Below, piece by piece: positions 33,015-39,698 of a DNA stretch of 47,053 bases. The notes beneath the pieces were generated by a model, which made no database searches, was not told the DNA's origin, and saw only the letters and a list, made by a program, of their open reading frames with translations. Source of the stretch: a virus; IMG/VR virus record IMGVR_UViG_3300035670_000360, positions 1 to 47,053 of that record. The stretch is one strand, 5' to 3'. Numbering within the stretch: position 1 is the first letter of the stretch; each line of letters starts with the position of its first letter. Made by a program: the position numbers and the translations under genes.

Positions 33015-33080
33015 TGACAATTTTTGTCACCTTTTGACCAAATTTTGTCACATTCTGACACTTTTGGTCACTTTTGGCAC
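33015..33080. repeat. Phased array of six TTTTGNCAC-like boxes
   Basis: Boxes TTTTGTCAC, TTTTGACCA, TTTTGTCAC, TTCTGACAC, TTTTGGTCAC and TTTTGGCAC start at 33022, 33032, 33043, 33053, 33062 and 33072. The 9-11 bp spacing puts all on one face of the helix. The first also forms a dyad, TGACAA-TTT-TTGTCA. This looks like a cooperative binding array for a regulator or replication initiator. Confidence 0.65.
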
Positions 33081-33159
33081 ACAATACCACTGTTTATCCA
33101 TACAGTATTCGGCTATGCCATAAATTTATAGCCTTATAAATCAACAACTTACACACACT

Positions 33160-33175
33160 TGGCACCAACTCTGCA
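33160..33175 (+). promoter_or_regulatory. Sigma-54-like site before the structured RNA region
   Basis: TGGCAC-CAACT-CTGCA keeps the GG/GC spacing of RpoN promoters with one change (CTGC for TTGC). Transcription would start at about 33186, at the left edge of the stem-rich segment and ~590 bp before the first early gene. Confidence 0.4.
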
Positions 33176-33756
33176 CTATCCAGTTTGTCTTCGGACACTC
33201 GATGTAGAATCCCGAGTCAGGGCAGAGTGTTCAGGATAGGCCGCGAGTTGCTTAGAGCGCTGTATGTCGTTCAATCGTGGTAACTATCCAGCGTGTGAGT
33301 GTGTACACGCCTTGATGATTGGATGCCACGGCTATAACCAATCAAATACAGGTCGATACCGTTTAAGCCGTTTCGGTACACACTCGCAAGTTAGATACCC
33401 GACCATGGGTTCACGGTTTACTTGTGTCCGTGAAAATGGCGTCACCCCGTGCGTAGTACTGGGAACCAATCACAAGACTAGCAGCCAAGGTGCGCATGGT
33501 TCGTCCGGTTTTCATAACGGATGCAACGTAGCGTGACCAAAAAAGCTAGGGAATTCCGCACCAGTAAAGGGGTTAAACTCCCCGTGCCGGGTGAATGGAG
33601 CCAAGGGAGCCCTGCAAACGTGCTCACCGAGAGAGATAGGCAAACCGTAAGGTTTGGTGAGTCTCAGGGTTAGTAACCCCGGAAAAATAAGGATAAACGC
33701 TTGCATGACAAAGCAAGCGCCTTATGATGCACACTCTTGCATGGTGTGAGAGTGTG
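33176..33756 (+). ncRNA. Candidate large structured non-coding RNA or long early leader
   Basis: About 580 nt with no credible ORF but many strong plus-strand stems: CTATCC/GGATAG (33176/33234) around GGACACTC/GAGTGTTC (33193/33225); a 13-bp long-range stem 33294-33306 with 33376-33388; inside it TGATTGG/CCAATCA (33316/33338); TTCACGG/CCGTGAA (33410/33428); GCAC+GGGG with CCCC+GTGC (33558-33587); CAAACC-GTAA-GGTTTG (33641-33656) with GNRA loop on CTCAC/GTGAG; a 13-bp stem at 33687-33725 with one bulge; CACACTCT/AGAGTGTG (33730-33756). Size and phage context recall ornate large RNAs such as GOLLD or ROOL, but I cannot assign a family. It may be a free RNA or part of the early mRNA leader. Confidence 0.55.
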
Positions 33757-33774
33757 AACTATAGGGGAAATATC

Positions 33775-34254
33775 ATGGCAACGAAATCTATCAAGACTCG
33801 CATCAATGACGTTGTGAAATCTGCATCTTCACAGCGCGTGAAGGTTCAGGAAATCGTGGATGAAGTAGGCGCAAGCCTCCCATCGGAAGCAGGGAACCTG
33901 TCCCTGCTATCCTACCTTGTCACCCGTCTGGGTGAATTGGGAAGCGTGCAGGCTGGCCGCTTGCGCGGTTATATCTTGCACCGGTGCGAAGGTACCGTAG
34001 TCTGGTCGGACAAGACTAGCGCATTCCAAAAGCGTGCCAAAGGAAGCGCGATACAGTGGGCAAGCCAATGCCCTGATATGTGGTACACATGGGAGAAAGA
34101 GCCCACAACTACCACCAAAAAAGTATCAATCGAGAAACGATTGATGAAACTATTGGAAGCCTGCCAAGGTGACGGCGTGGAAGTGACCGATCCACAATGG
34201 ATCGACAAGCTTCGCACCCTGCTAGGTATCAACCTAGAGGACACCGCAGAGTAG
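33775..34254 (+). CDS. First early gene: hypothetical protein (159 aa)
   Basis: ATG 33775 follows AGGGGA at ideal distance, directly downstream of the structured leader. The protein has a helical N-terminal part resembling a small winged-helix or HTH-like fold (RVKVQEIVDEVGASL; LLSYLVTRLGELGSVQAG RLRGY in two parts), a middle with WASQCPDMWYTWEKE and a C-terminal helical domain. As the first gene injected and expressed, followed by its own terminator, it may act in host takeover or regulation; that is inference from position. Confidence 0.75.
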   Translation: MATKSIKTRINDVVKSASSQRVKVQEIVDEVGASLPSEAGNLSLLSYLVTRLGELGSVQAGRLRGYILHRCEGTVVWSDKTSAFQKRAKGSAIQWASQCPDMWYTWEKEPTTTTKKVSIEKRLMKLLEACQGDGVEVTDPQWIDKLRTLLGINLEDTAE

Positions 34255-34261
34255 CACATAT

Positions 34262-34286
34262 GGCCCGCCTAGTGCGGGCCTTTCCT
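34262..34286 (+). terminator. Rho-independent terminator after the first early gene
   Basis: GGCCCGC-CTAGT-GCGGGCC forms a perfect 7-bp GC stem (34262-34280) followed by TTTCCTT. It separates the first early gene from the next operon, which must be reached by readthrough or a new promoter. Confidence 0.75.
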
Positions 34287-34334
34287 TATGGTAGTGGCTT
34301 TCAGTTGGAGAGTCACAATTATAAGGGGACTAAA

Positions 34335-34556
34335 ATGTTTACAATTGACAACCGTACCAGACAACGACTTTCCTGTGACGAGTGCGACGACATCGAACCG
34401 GGGTGTGTAGCCTTTGATCAAAGCGGAATCATCCTGTTCCCTAATGGGGATAGGGTGGAGTGGAAAGGGAAGGCAAAGCGGTATCTGGGGACAGACACTG
34501 CCTACACTGAACGGTCAGGTAGGATCAAACTCCTGACAAACATACGGGGAATGTAA
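34335..34556 (+). CDS. Hypothetical early protein (73 aa)
   Basis: Starts at ATG 34335 after AAGGGG. The short protein has paired Cys (SCDECDDIEPGC) and a beta-rich middle (GIILFPNGDRVEWKGKAKRYL). A metal-binding turn is possible. No family recognised. Confidence 0.65.
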   Translation: MFTIDNRTRQRLSCDECDDIEPGCVAFDQSGIILFPNGDRVEWKGKAKRYLGTDTAYTERSGRIKLLTNIRGM

Positions 34557-34557
34557 G

Positions 34558-34740
34558 ATGGAATCATTCAAAGTAGTAGTCGTAACTAACTCACACGGGG
34601 ACGAAGTGTCCCTGAACATAACACTGGATGCACAGGAATCGTCAGTGGTAACACTGTTCGACCGTGCGTACCCAGAGAATGCACCACACGGTGCAAAGGT
34701 GGAACCATGGAAAGAGAACGCGACTACACGCTTCAAGTAG
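34558..34740 (+). CDS. Hypothetical early protein (60 aa)
   Basis: Starts two bases after the previous stop. MESFKVVVVTNSHGDEVSLN indicates a beta-strand-rich small protein. Support is gene packing and codon style; no function can be read. Confidence 0.55.
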   Translation: MESFKVVVVTNSHGDEVSLNITLDAQESSVVTLFDRAYPENAPHGAKVEPWKENATTRFK

Positions 34741-34820
34741 TACGCTTGGAATGGAAGCGGGGACACAAATTGGATGCACTGCGCTGTCTAGTGTGGTGTG
34801 TCCGGGAGTGGACAAAATGA
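34707..34820 (+). CDS. Possible 37-residue early protein overlapping its neighbours
   Basis: ATG 34707 has AAGGTGG just upstream and the ORF ends in TGA overlapping the kinase-like ATG (ATGA). The product, MERERDYTLQVVRLEWKRG and on to CLVWCVREWTK, is basic. The coupled overlap and SD argue for translation, though it may only serve to couple the next gene. Confidence 0.45.
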   Translation: MERERDYTLQVVRLEWKRGHKLDALRCLVWCVREWTK

Positions 34821-35350
34821 AGCTACTAGGAAAGGGTGCATTCTCTCGTGTATATGCTGAGAATAATCAAACTGTGATCATCCACAGTATCTGCCCGGTG
34901 AAGGAGGCAATGTCACTGGGATGGATCACAGGTGACAGGTTCCCAGTGGTGGAGCGATTAGAGCCTGAAGTGTACCGCATGAAGCGGTACGACAGGTGGC
35001 TAACCACGAAGAACCTGTGCGAAGCAGACAAGAAACTCTATACCATACTCCGCAGGATATACCGAGAGTACTCTGTACGCGACAACGTCGCGACAATCTT
35101 CGAGCCACTGCGTAAAGATTACCCGTCAGAGTACGAACAACTAGTGCAAGCATGTTACGCACTAGCAAACTATTCTGACAGCGAGTACGACATACGCTTT
35201 GAGATAAGCCCGAGAAACATAGCAGTAGACAACGGGAAACTAATATTCCTAGACGTGTTCTACCTGTCGAGCGTACTGGAAAGCGACCGACGTGTAACCA
35301 ATTCACTATCAATCATCAAGCAAGCAATCAAGGGAGAAACCCATGCGTAA
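34817..35350 (+). CDS. Protein kinase-like early protein
   Basis: Start at ATG 34817; longer in-frame starts would overlap upstream genes. The 177 residues begin with a glycine-rich nucleotide loop, GKGAFSRVYAENNQTVIIHS, and later have FEISPRNIAVDNGKLIFLD, which lines up with the kinase catalytic loop (D-x4-N) and DFG region. Glu replaces the catalytic Asp, and the beta-3 Lys is not obvious, though CPVKEAMSLGW is a conserved feature of phage kinase-like proteins. T7 gp0.7 is a functional analogy. It could phosphorylate host proteins or be a pseudokinase. Confidence 0.68.
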   Translation: MKLLGKGAFSRVYAENNQTVIIHSICPVKEAMSLGWITGDRFPVVERLEPEVYRMKRYDRWLTTKNLCEADKKLYTILRRIYREYSVRDNVATIFEPLRKDYPSEYEQLVQACYALANYSDSEYDIRFEISPRNIAVDNGKLIFLDVFYLSSVLESDRRVTNSLSIIKQAIKGETHA

Positions 35351-35792
35351 AGTAGCGAAGCTAACGAACAGCCTCAGTGATGTGGCTGAGTGTCTGTCTA
35401 AAGGGGAGCAAGTTTTCCCGGTGTTCAAAGACCCCGGGATGAATGTAATCTATGGACTGGACTACATTCAGTGTGAAGAGAGTGACATATATGGGTTCGA
35501 GTATGGGGAAACAGGAGTTGACTACAAGTTCAAGCTGGACGCATGGACTATGTTAAAGATAGTCCGTGATGCAGCACACTGGGTGGCGTATGAGAATGAG
35601 ACTCACAAGTGTATAGTCCTCGTGGTTGAGTGGGAAGGTAGTGGTGTTGGTACGGTTTCAAGTATTGTGAAAGCACCATACCCTGAAGACTGGAACATCT
35701 ATGCAGAGCGCAAGGTAGCAAAGCTCAGCAGGACAGCCAAGCTACACGGTTACAAAGTGATCGACATCGAGGCAGACTATGGGGAAATCTGA
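35343..35792 (+). CDS. Hypothetical early protein (149 aa)
   Basis: Overlaps the kinase-like gene by 8 bp. The N-terminal half is alpha/beta (LSKGEQVFPVFKDPGMNVIY), followed by LDAWTMLKIVRDAAHWVAYE and a C-terminal basic helix. No family recognised. Confidence 0.65.
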   Translation: MRKVAKLTNSLSDVAECLSKGEQVFPVFKDPGMNVIYGLDYIQCEESDIYGFEYGETGVDYKFKLDAWTMLKIVRDAAHWVAYENETHKCIVLVVEWEGSGVGTVSSIVKAPYPEDWNIYAERKVAKLSRTAKLHGYKVIDIEADYGEI

Positions 35793-35931
35793 GTGTAAGC
35801 ACGACAAGGTGGGCAAGTGTCCTACCTGTGGGAAGAATGTAACACAGACTGAAGTACTTAAGCACAGTACCAGAGAGTTCAACCAGTGGTACAAAGAACT
35901 AATGACAGCAAAGAGGGAGAAACGAAAGTGA
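35779..35931 (+). CDS. Small zinc-ribbon-like protein (50 aa)
   Basis: ATG 35779 opens a 50-residue ORF: MGKSECKHDKVGKCPTCGKN then a charged helix (REFNQWYKELMTAKREKRK). C-x-H followed by CPTC forms a plausible zinc site. It overlaps the previous gene by 14 bp and its TGA overlaps the next GTG start (GTGA). Small zinc proteins in early regions often bind host machinery; the target is unknown. Confidence 0.6.
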   Translation: MGKSECKHDKVGKCPTCGKNVTQTEVLKHSTREFNQWYKELMTAKREKRK

Positions 35932-36032
35932 CAGAGAGTCAATATGTAAGCGAGTTACTTGCAGCAATCACGGTAACAATCGTGGTAATCATCATCGGAA
36001 TCACAATCTTTGGGAGTTTTGGAAATGACTAA
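35928..36032 (+). CDS. 34-residue single-span membrane peptide
   Basis: GTG 35928 overlaps the previous stop. The peptide is MTESQYVSELLAAITVTIVV followed by IIIGITIFGSFGND: one continuous membrane span with short polar ends. Its stop overlaps the next gene start by 8 bp. Holin-like or membrane-modulating small proteins have this form; without homology the role stays open. Confidence 0.55.
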   Translation: MTESQYVSELLAAITVTIVVIIIGITIFGSFGND

Positions 36033-36864
36033 CACACCATATTACATCGCACCACAGGTAGCACAAGACAAGTTTGGGAACGAACTGAACGGTCGATACC
36101 TTATGGCCTATGGACTGGACATGGACGAGCCTGTGCTCGTGGGTTCCAAGGATCGAACCCGCATGTACACCAAGAAGTTCTGTGACAGCATCATCAACCC
36201 AATGGATGCACACGCAGAGTTCTGCAAGCGGTTCGACATGGTACACTTCGCAGGTACACCAAGCCAAGGCTCAGCCATGCTAACCGCAGAGCTGGATACC
36301 AAGGCGTTACTTGGGGAGGAGCACAACGTGCACCTGTTCATGTACACATCATGCACTCATCATCGGAGCACGATCATTGGACTACGGTACACAAGGGTGC
36401 GATGCACGAACCAGTTGCCCGGTATCTATAAGGACAAGGGTTACTTCTTTAGTGCGAAGCACTCCTCCCTTGATCACAACATGACTTACATCGAGAGTTT
36501 GCTCGACCAATTACCGATTCACTTGCGAAACTATGAGCAGCAACGGCAGCAACGCATGGAAACAAAGCTGTCACTGGTAGATTTCATGGTGCACATGCGG
36601 GATTACTTGGACAGCGAGCGCAAGTGGGATGACAAACAGGTCACCAAACTCAATACAACGCTGTATACGGCGTTTAATCATCAGACCAATGCCAACCTGC
36701 CGGTCTCACTTGAACGTGGCGTACAAGCGATTACATGGCTGAATAGCCACGGGTTCAAACTCGATGGTACCAAGTCACGTGGTAAGAGTGTGGAAGCGGG
36801 ACTGAAAGCAGAGGGTGAAGTGGTGTCAATTGTTAACTACTTAGACAAGAAGGTGGCAGCATGA
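36025..36864 (+). CDS. DUF932-like phage protein
   Basis: Start ATG 36025 after TGGGAG gives 279 residues. The middle block HNVHLFMYTSCTHHRSTIIG and LRYTRVRCTNQLPGIY resembles the conserved core of DUF932 phage/plasmid proteins, with its Cys-Thr-Asn motif, followed by a helical C-terminal half. Family function is unknown, though such genes are common beside recombination or anti-restriction genes. The match is from memory of the motif and is moderate. Confidence 0.62.
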   Translation: MTNTPYYIAPQVAQDKFGNELNGRYLMAYGLDMDEPVLVGSKDRTRMYTKKFCDSIINPMDAHAEFCKRFDMVHFAGTPSQGSAMLTAELDTKALLGEEHNVHLFMYTSCTHHRSTIIGLRYTRVRCTNQLPGIYKDKGYFFSAKHSSLDHNMTYIESLLDQLPIHLRNYEQQRQQRMETKLSLVDFMVHMRDYLDSERKWDDKQVTKLNTTLYTAFNHQTNANLPVSLERGVQAITWLNSHGFKLDGTKSRGKSVEAGLKAEGEVVSIVNYLDKKVAA

Positions 36865-37052
36865 TTGCATGGATGTACGAGTACAACACCAGTGACAGCG
36901 AGGCCACCCGTGGGGTGGCTCTCACACTGGAGCACGCAATTGAAATCATCAACGATGAGTGCCCGTATGGGTACAAGGGAACCATCACACCACTGGTGTC
37001 AGTGGGGATGGACTTCGAGATAGCAGGTAATAAATACGGGGAAACAAAATGA
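36861..37052 (+). CDS. Hypothetical protein (63 aa)
   Basis: Starts with an ATGA overlap on the previous stop and itself ends in an ATGA overlap. MIAWMYEYNTSDSEATRGVA and IEIINDECPYGYKGTITPLV suggest a small alpha/beta protein. Translational coupling is the main support. Confidence 0.62.
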   Translation: MIAWMYEYNTSDSEATRGVALTLEHAIEIINDECPYGYKGTITPLVSVGMDFEIAGNKYGETK

Positions 37053-37612
37053 GTAAACTTGAGAGAGCATACATACCACTGGTACCATTCAGTGCGCTGA
37101 AGACTAAGCAATATATTGATGGCAAGTTGTACATCAAGGTTGATGTGTACTGGAACATACACAAACAGTGCTACTCCCTGCGACACAGAGGGAAGGTGGT
37201 AGCACACACCCAGTTCACTGAGTTGCGTGATGTGGAGTTCATTGTTAACCCGAGGGGGCGAGACCGTACCATACGTGAAGGTAAGAAGTATGTGCATGCC
37301 TTTGTACGTGGTTGGGTAGTTGTTGAACCAATGGAGTTCAGTTGGTGGGAAGACGTTCCGCAAGGGGAAGCATGGGACATAGCGTTTCTTGGGAGTACTA
37401 CAAAGTACACTGCAACGTACAGTGTGGAGTATAACCCAAGACTGCACAAGTCGTTCGTTACACAGCGTCTTGGTGGGCTAGCTCCGGTGTACTGGTCTGA
37501 AGAAGCGTACCTTACAACGTGGGAAGACTACCTCGATGATAGACACCCAAGGCTGTACGCATCAACAAACTTCCCGATTACTGAGGTGGACTATGAAGCT
37601 GAACCTGTTTAG
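37049..37612 (+). CDS. Conserved-looking phage protein (187 aa), unknown
   Basis: The sequence contains KQCYSLRHRGKVVAH and GRDRTIREGKKYVHAFVRG, a motif I associate with a recurrent uncharacterised phage domain (a basic beta-rich module). The C-terminal half is acidic/aromatic (WWEDVPQGEAWD; WEDYLDDRHPRLY). It lies between two translationally coupled neighbours in the early operon. No function assigned. Confidence 0.65.
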   Translation: MSKLERAYIPLVPFSALKTKQYIDGKLYIKVDVYWNIHKQCYSLRHRGKVVAHTQFTELRDVEFIVNPRGRDRTIREGKKYVHAFVRGWVVVEPMEFSWWEDVPQGEAWDIAFLGSTTKYTATYSVEYNPRLHKSFVTQRLGGLAPVYWSEEAYLTTWEDYLDDRHPRLYASTNFPITEVDYEAEPV

Positions 37613-38309
37613 TAAGGGTGAAACAAACGCGAAGCAACGCAAGGATGCAGGCACCCAGTCTTACATACTGTACATGGCACCTAGTGACAGTGCGGTACGT
37701 GGTACTAACCTGTGCCCATCTACAGTAGTGGACAAGTCATGCGTAAGCAGTTGCCTGTTCTACTGCGGACGTGGTGCATTCCCCACTGTGTACAATTCTA
37801 GGCTTACCAAGTCTCTCATGTTCATCAACGAGCGTGAGAGGTTTGAAGCATTCTACACAGCAGACCTGTACAACATTGATGATGTTGGGAAGCAACTTGG
37901 TACCAAGGTGGTAGCACGTAGCAATGGAACGTCTGACCTGAATTTCTTCAAGACCTTTGGCCTACATGCCAGCTACTTCCCCAACACCATACACCACGAG
38001 TACACCAAGGTATTCGGGTATCTACACAGTGATACTGGTGTACACTACACGTTCTCTGCTAGTGAGACTAACATCTATCAGCAGATACAGGCCTTGTGTG
38101 AGGGCTTTGGTGTAGCCAAGGTGTACCATGGTGAACTACCTGAGTCTGACTTTGTTGGTGGTAAAGAGTACCGTGTTATTGATGGAGACCTGTCAGACCT
38201 GAGGCCCATGGATAAGGCAGTACATGGTATCTCTCACACTGATGGGTACATAGTGGGGCTTCGGTTTAAGAAGCCGCGTTTTGGTATAGCTAAACTGGGA
38301 GAAAGATGA
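37593..38309 (+). CDS. Cys-rich early/middle phage protein (CPxxxxxxC family, DUF7227-like)
   Basis: Start ATG 37593, 20 bp inside the previous gene. The 238-residue protein has the hallmark cluster GTNLCPSTVVDKSCVSSCLF then YCGRGAFPTVYNSRLTKSLM, followed by VVARSNGTSDLNF, HHEYTKVFGYL, HYTFSASETN and VIDGDLSDLRPMD, the ordered motifs of a widespread phage family of unknown function. The Cys pattern could bind metal or a cluster. It resembles replication-region genes in other lytic phages. Confidence 0.75.
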   Translation: MKLNLFSKGETNAKQRKDAGTQSYILYMAPSDSAVRGTNLCPSTVVDKSCVSSCLFYCGRGAFPTVYNSRLTKSLMFINERERFEAFYTADLYNIDDVGKQLGTKVVARSNGTSDLNFFKTFGLHASYFPNTIHHEYTKVFGYLHSDTGVHYTFSASETNIYQQIQALCEGFGVAKVYHGELPESDFVGGKEYRVIDGDLSDLRPMDKAVHGISHTDGYIVGLRFKKPRFGIAKLGER

Positions 38310-38635
38310 TGGGAACAAACTACTATCTTGTGAACAAGGAAACAGACGAGCGGTTACACATAGGGAAGTCTAGTGGTGGCTGGTGCTTTGCCCTTAGGGT
38401 ACACCATGATAGACACATTGATAGCCTCTGGCACTAGGTGACACTCTTCACTCATGAGTTGTACTTCATAGAGGACGAGTATGGGGATGTAGTGAATCCA
38501 CTGACTATGTACCTGTGTATAACTGATAGGCCAACCAGATATGATCGTCAGTTACTGAGACACCCAGTGGACATGGTACATTGTATAGCAAACTGCCATG
38601 GAAGTTACGACCTGATGGTTGGCGAGTTCTCATAG
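38306..38635 (+). CDS. MGTNYYL-family phage protein interrupted by an in-frame amber codon
   Basis: ATG 38306 opens MMGTNYYLVNKETDERLHIG and KSSGGWCFALRV, the typical opening of a small, widespread phage/bacterial family. The frame meets TAG at 38435-38437 (after SLWH) and continues open, same frame, with VTLFTHELYFIEDEYGDVVN to 38635, which matches the family C-terminal half (I-DEYG pattern). Family members usually have Trp near the interruption, so TGG to TAG is the simplest change. Possibilities are readthrough, a recent nonsense mutation or a base-call error. Other genes here stop normally at TAG. Confidence 0.7.
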
Positions 38636-38798
38636 GTTAACATATTGTTACTCTATTGGTTAACTAATGATAACTAATAAAGATAATATATAATATTATA
38701 TATAATAATAAATAATATATTATTAGACCATTGGTTAACCAATTAGTTCCACACTTTTGAAAATATATTTTATTGAACCTTTCAGACAGGAGACAGTC
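38636..38798. other. AT-rich segment flanked by ATTGGTTAAC palindromes (replication-origin candidate)
   Basis: 38670-38726 is nearly pure A/T (TAATATTATATATAATAATA and neighbours). It is bracketed by ATTGGTTAACTAAT (38655-38668) and the perfect palindrome ATTGGTTAACCAAT (38730-38743). A related box is at 32546. An unwinding element between two identical binding boxes, in the only sizeable gap of the rightward arm, fits a replication origin. Confidence 0.5.
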
Positions 38799-38966
38799 AT
38801 GAGTACAGACATGGACAATTTGTTATATGGGATCTTCAACGAGGAAGATGATGAGACAATGGAACCAGACTTAGAGTTCCTTGATAGTGATGACGAGCAG
38901 ATGGTAGAGTGGGACGAGTTCATCCACGTACTTAATTCAATCTTTGATGACATAGGGGAAGAGTGA
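38799..38966 (+). CDS. Extremely acidic 55-residue protein (possible DNA mimic)
   Basis: ATG 38799 follows CAGGAGA. The 55 residues contain about 21 Asp/Glu and no Lys or Arg (for example NEEDDETMEPDLEFLDSDDE), with aromatic and aliphatic residues spaced as in amphipathic helices (WDEFIHVLNSIFDDIGEE). Such composition is typical of DNA-mimic inhibitors (Ocr, UGI, Arn) though it is much shorter than Ocr. Placement right after an origin-like segment and before small cassette genes suits an early anti-defence or replication-modulating role. No homology claimed. Confidence 0.7.
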   Translation: MSTDMDNLLYGIFNEEDDETMEPDLEFLDSDDEQMVEWDEFIHVLNSIFDDIGEE

Positions 38967-39169
38967 TGGGTATCGCAGACACGCTACTTGGTGGTCTTAT
39001 TGACCGTGTTGGTGAGTCCACACTGAATGAACTACTAGCACTACGGGAAGCTGTTGACTCAGCACTGCTATCACTAGCAGCAGGTGAGTCTGGGCACGCT
39101 GCTAAAACTCTGCTTACTGTAGCGTCACATGAGGCTGTTGACGAGTACTATAGAGTTCTCAACGAGTAA
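38966..39169 (+). CDS. Hypothetical helical protein (67 aa)
   Basis: Its ATG shares the A of the previous TGA (TGATG). The product is Leu/Ala-rich and helical (STLNELLALREAVDSALLSLA). No membrane span of full length and no motif recognised. The gap 39170-39249 that follows holds only a short CTGTGT-A-ACACAG dyad. Confidence 0.62.
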   Translation: MGIADTLLGGLIDRVGESTLNELLALREAVDSALLSLAAGESGHAAKTLLTVASHEAVDEYYRVLNE

Positions 39170-39249
39170 ACACAAAGGTTGCTTTTGCTGTGTAACACAG
39201 TGGAAACCAGTGTAAAGCTACATATATGATTACAGAAAAGAGGTGATGT

Positions 39250-39477
39250 ATGTACGTTATAGCAACACATAGGTATGGCGCTATGGATTCTGACGAGTGC
39301 CTCTATTGGACAAATAGGGAGAAAGGGACAATTAGAATAGGCGACGCACTCTTTGGTGCCTTTGCCGTGCGGAACTTCTTAAACGCAACGAAGTTCTCAA
39401 ACTATGAGACCGCGAAAGCATCAGCAGATATTCTCACAAAGGCTGGTCATTTCTCTTTTCCAATAGAGGTGGAGTGA
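39250..39477 (+). CDS. Hypothetical small protein (75 aa), first of the cassette array
   Basis: ATG 39250 follows AGAGGTG. The protein (MYVIATHRYGAMDSDECLYW; GDALFGAFAVRNFLNATKFS) ends in IEVE, whose codons contain the SD of the next gene. No family recognised. Confidence 0.62.
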   Translation: MYVIATHRYGAMDSDECLYWTNREKGTIRIGDALFGAFAVRNFLNATKFSNYETAKASADILTKAGHFSFPIEVE

Positions 39478-39698
39478 TGGATATAGGATCAGAAATAATC
39501 AAATGTTACCACCGGCATATAGAGACGACCGGCAAATATCCAACTTTACTTAAGATAACCCACGATGCTTTGACAGAATTAAAAGCCGAGTATGATTTTT
39601 TGAAGTATACAAAATTCACCTTGGCAGATACCGGAGAAACTTTCTTTGGAATGAGAATCCGAGTTAATGACAGCGTCAATATGTTTGAGGTGGAGTGA
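39477..39698 (+). CDS. Small cassette protein (73 aa)
   Basis: Bounded by the shared junction on both sides. MDIGSEIIKCYHRHIETTGK then YPTLLKITHDALTELKAEYD and TLADTGETFFGMRIRVNDSV; an alpha/beta protein ending FEVE. It resembles generic small phage proteins that report a virion- or capsid-independent role; none assigned. Confidence 0.62.
   Translation: MDIGSEIIKCYHRHIETTGKYPTLLKITHDALTELKAEYDFLKYTKFTLADTGETFFGMRIRVNDSVNMFEVE

Larger units (their letters stand above)
31971..33774. other. Divergent non-coding control region (1.8 kb)
   Basis: No ORF here has a credible ribosome site, composition or conserved feature; open frames at 32176-32645 come from the GT/AC-rich tract being open in many frames. 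The segment separates the leftward late arm and the rightward early arm and contains, in order, a late leader, a palindrome-rich alternating purine-pyrimidine block, tandem sigma-54-like repeats, duplicated hairpins, a phased box array, a further sigma-54-like site and a large structured-RNA candidate. These are listed separately. Confidence 0.85.

Noticed and set aside
33264-33536. 90-residue plus-strand ORF in the structured-RNA region
   Set aside because: No ribosome site, atypical composition, and its DNA is consumed by long perfect stems, which a structured RNA explains better.
33176-33756. Group I intron or tmRNA
   Set aside because: No recognisable P7/P3 core, no split gene around it, no tRNA-like acceptor with CCA and no tag-peptide frame ending as in tmRNA.
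38435-38437. Genome-wide TAG recoding
   Set aside because: Other genes (for example the DNA polymerase at 45358-45360 and endonuclease I) end at TAG at the expected length.
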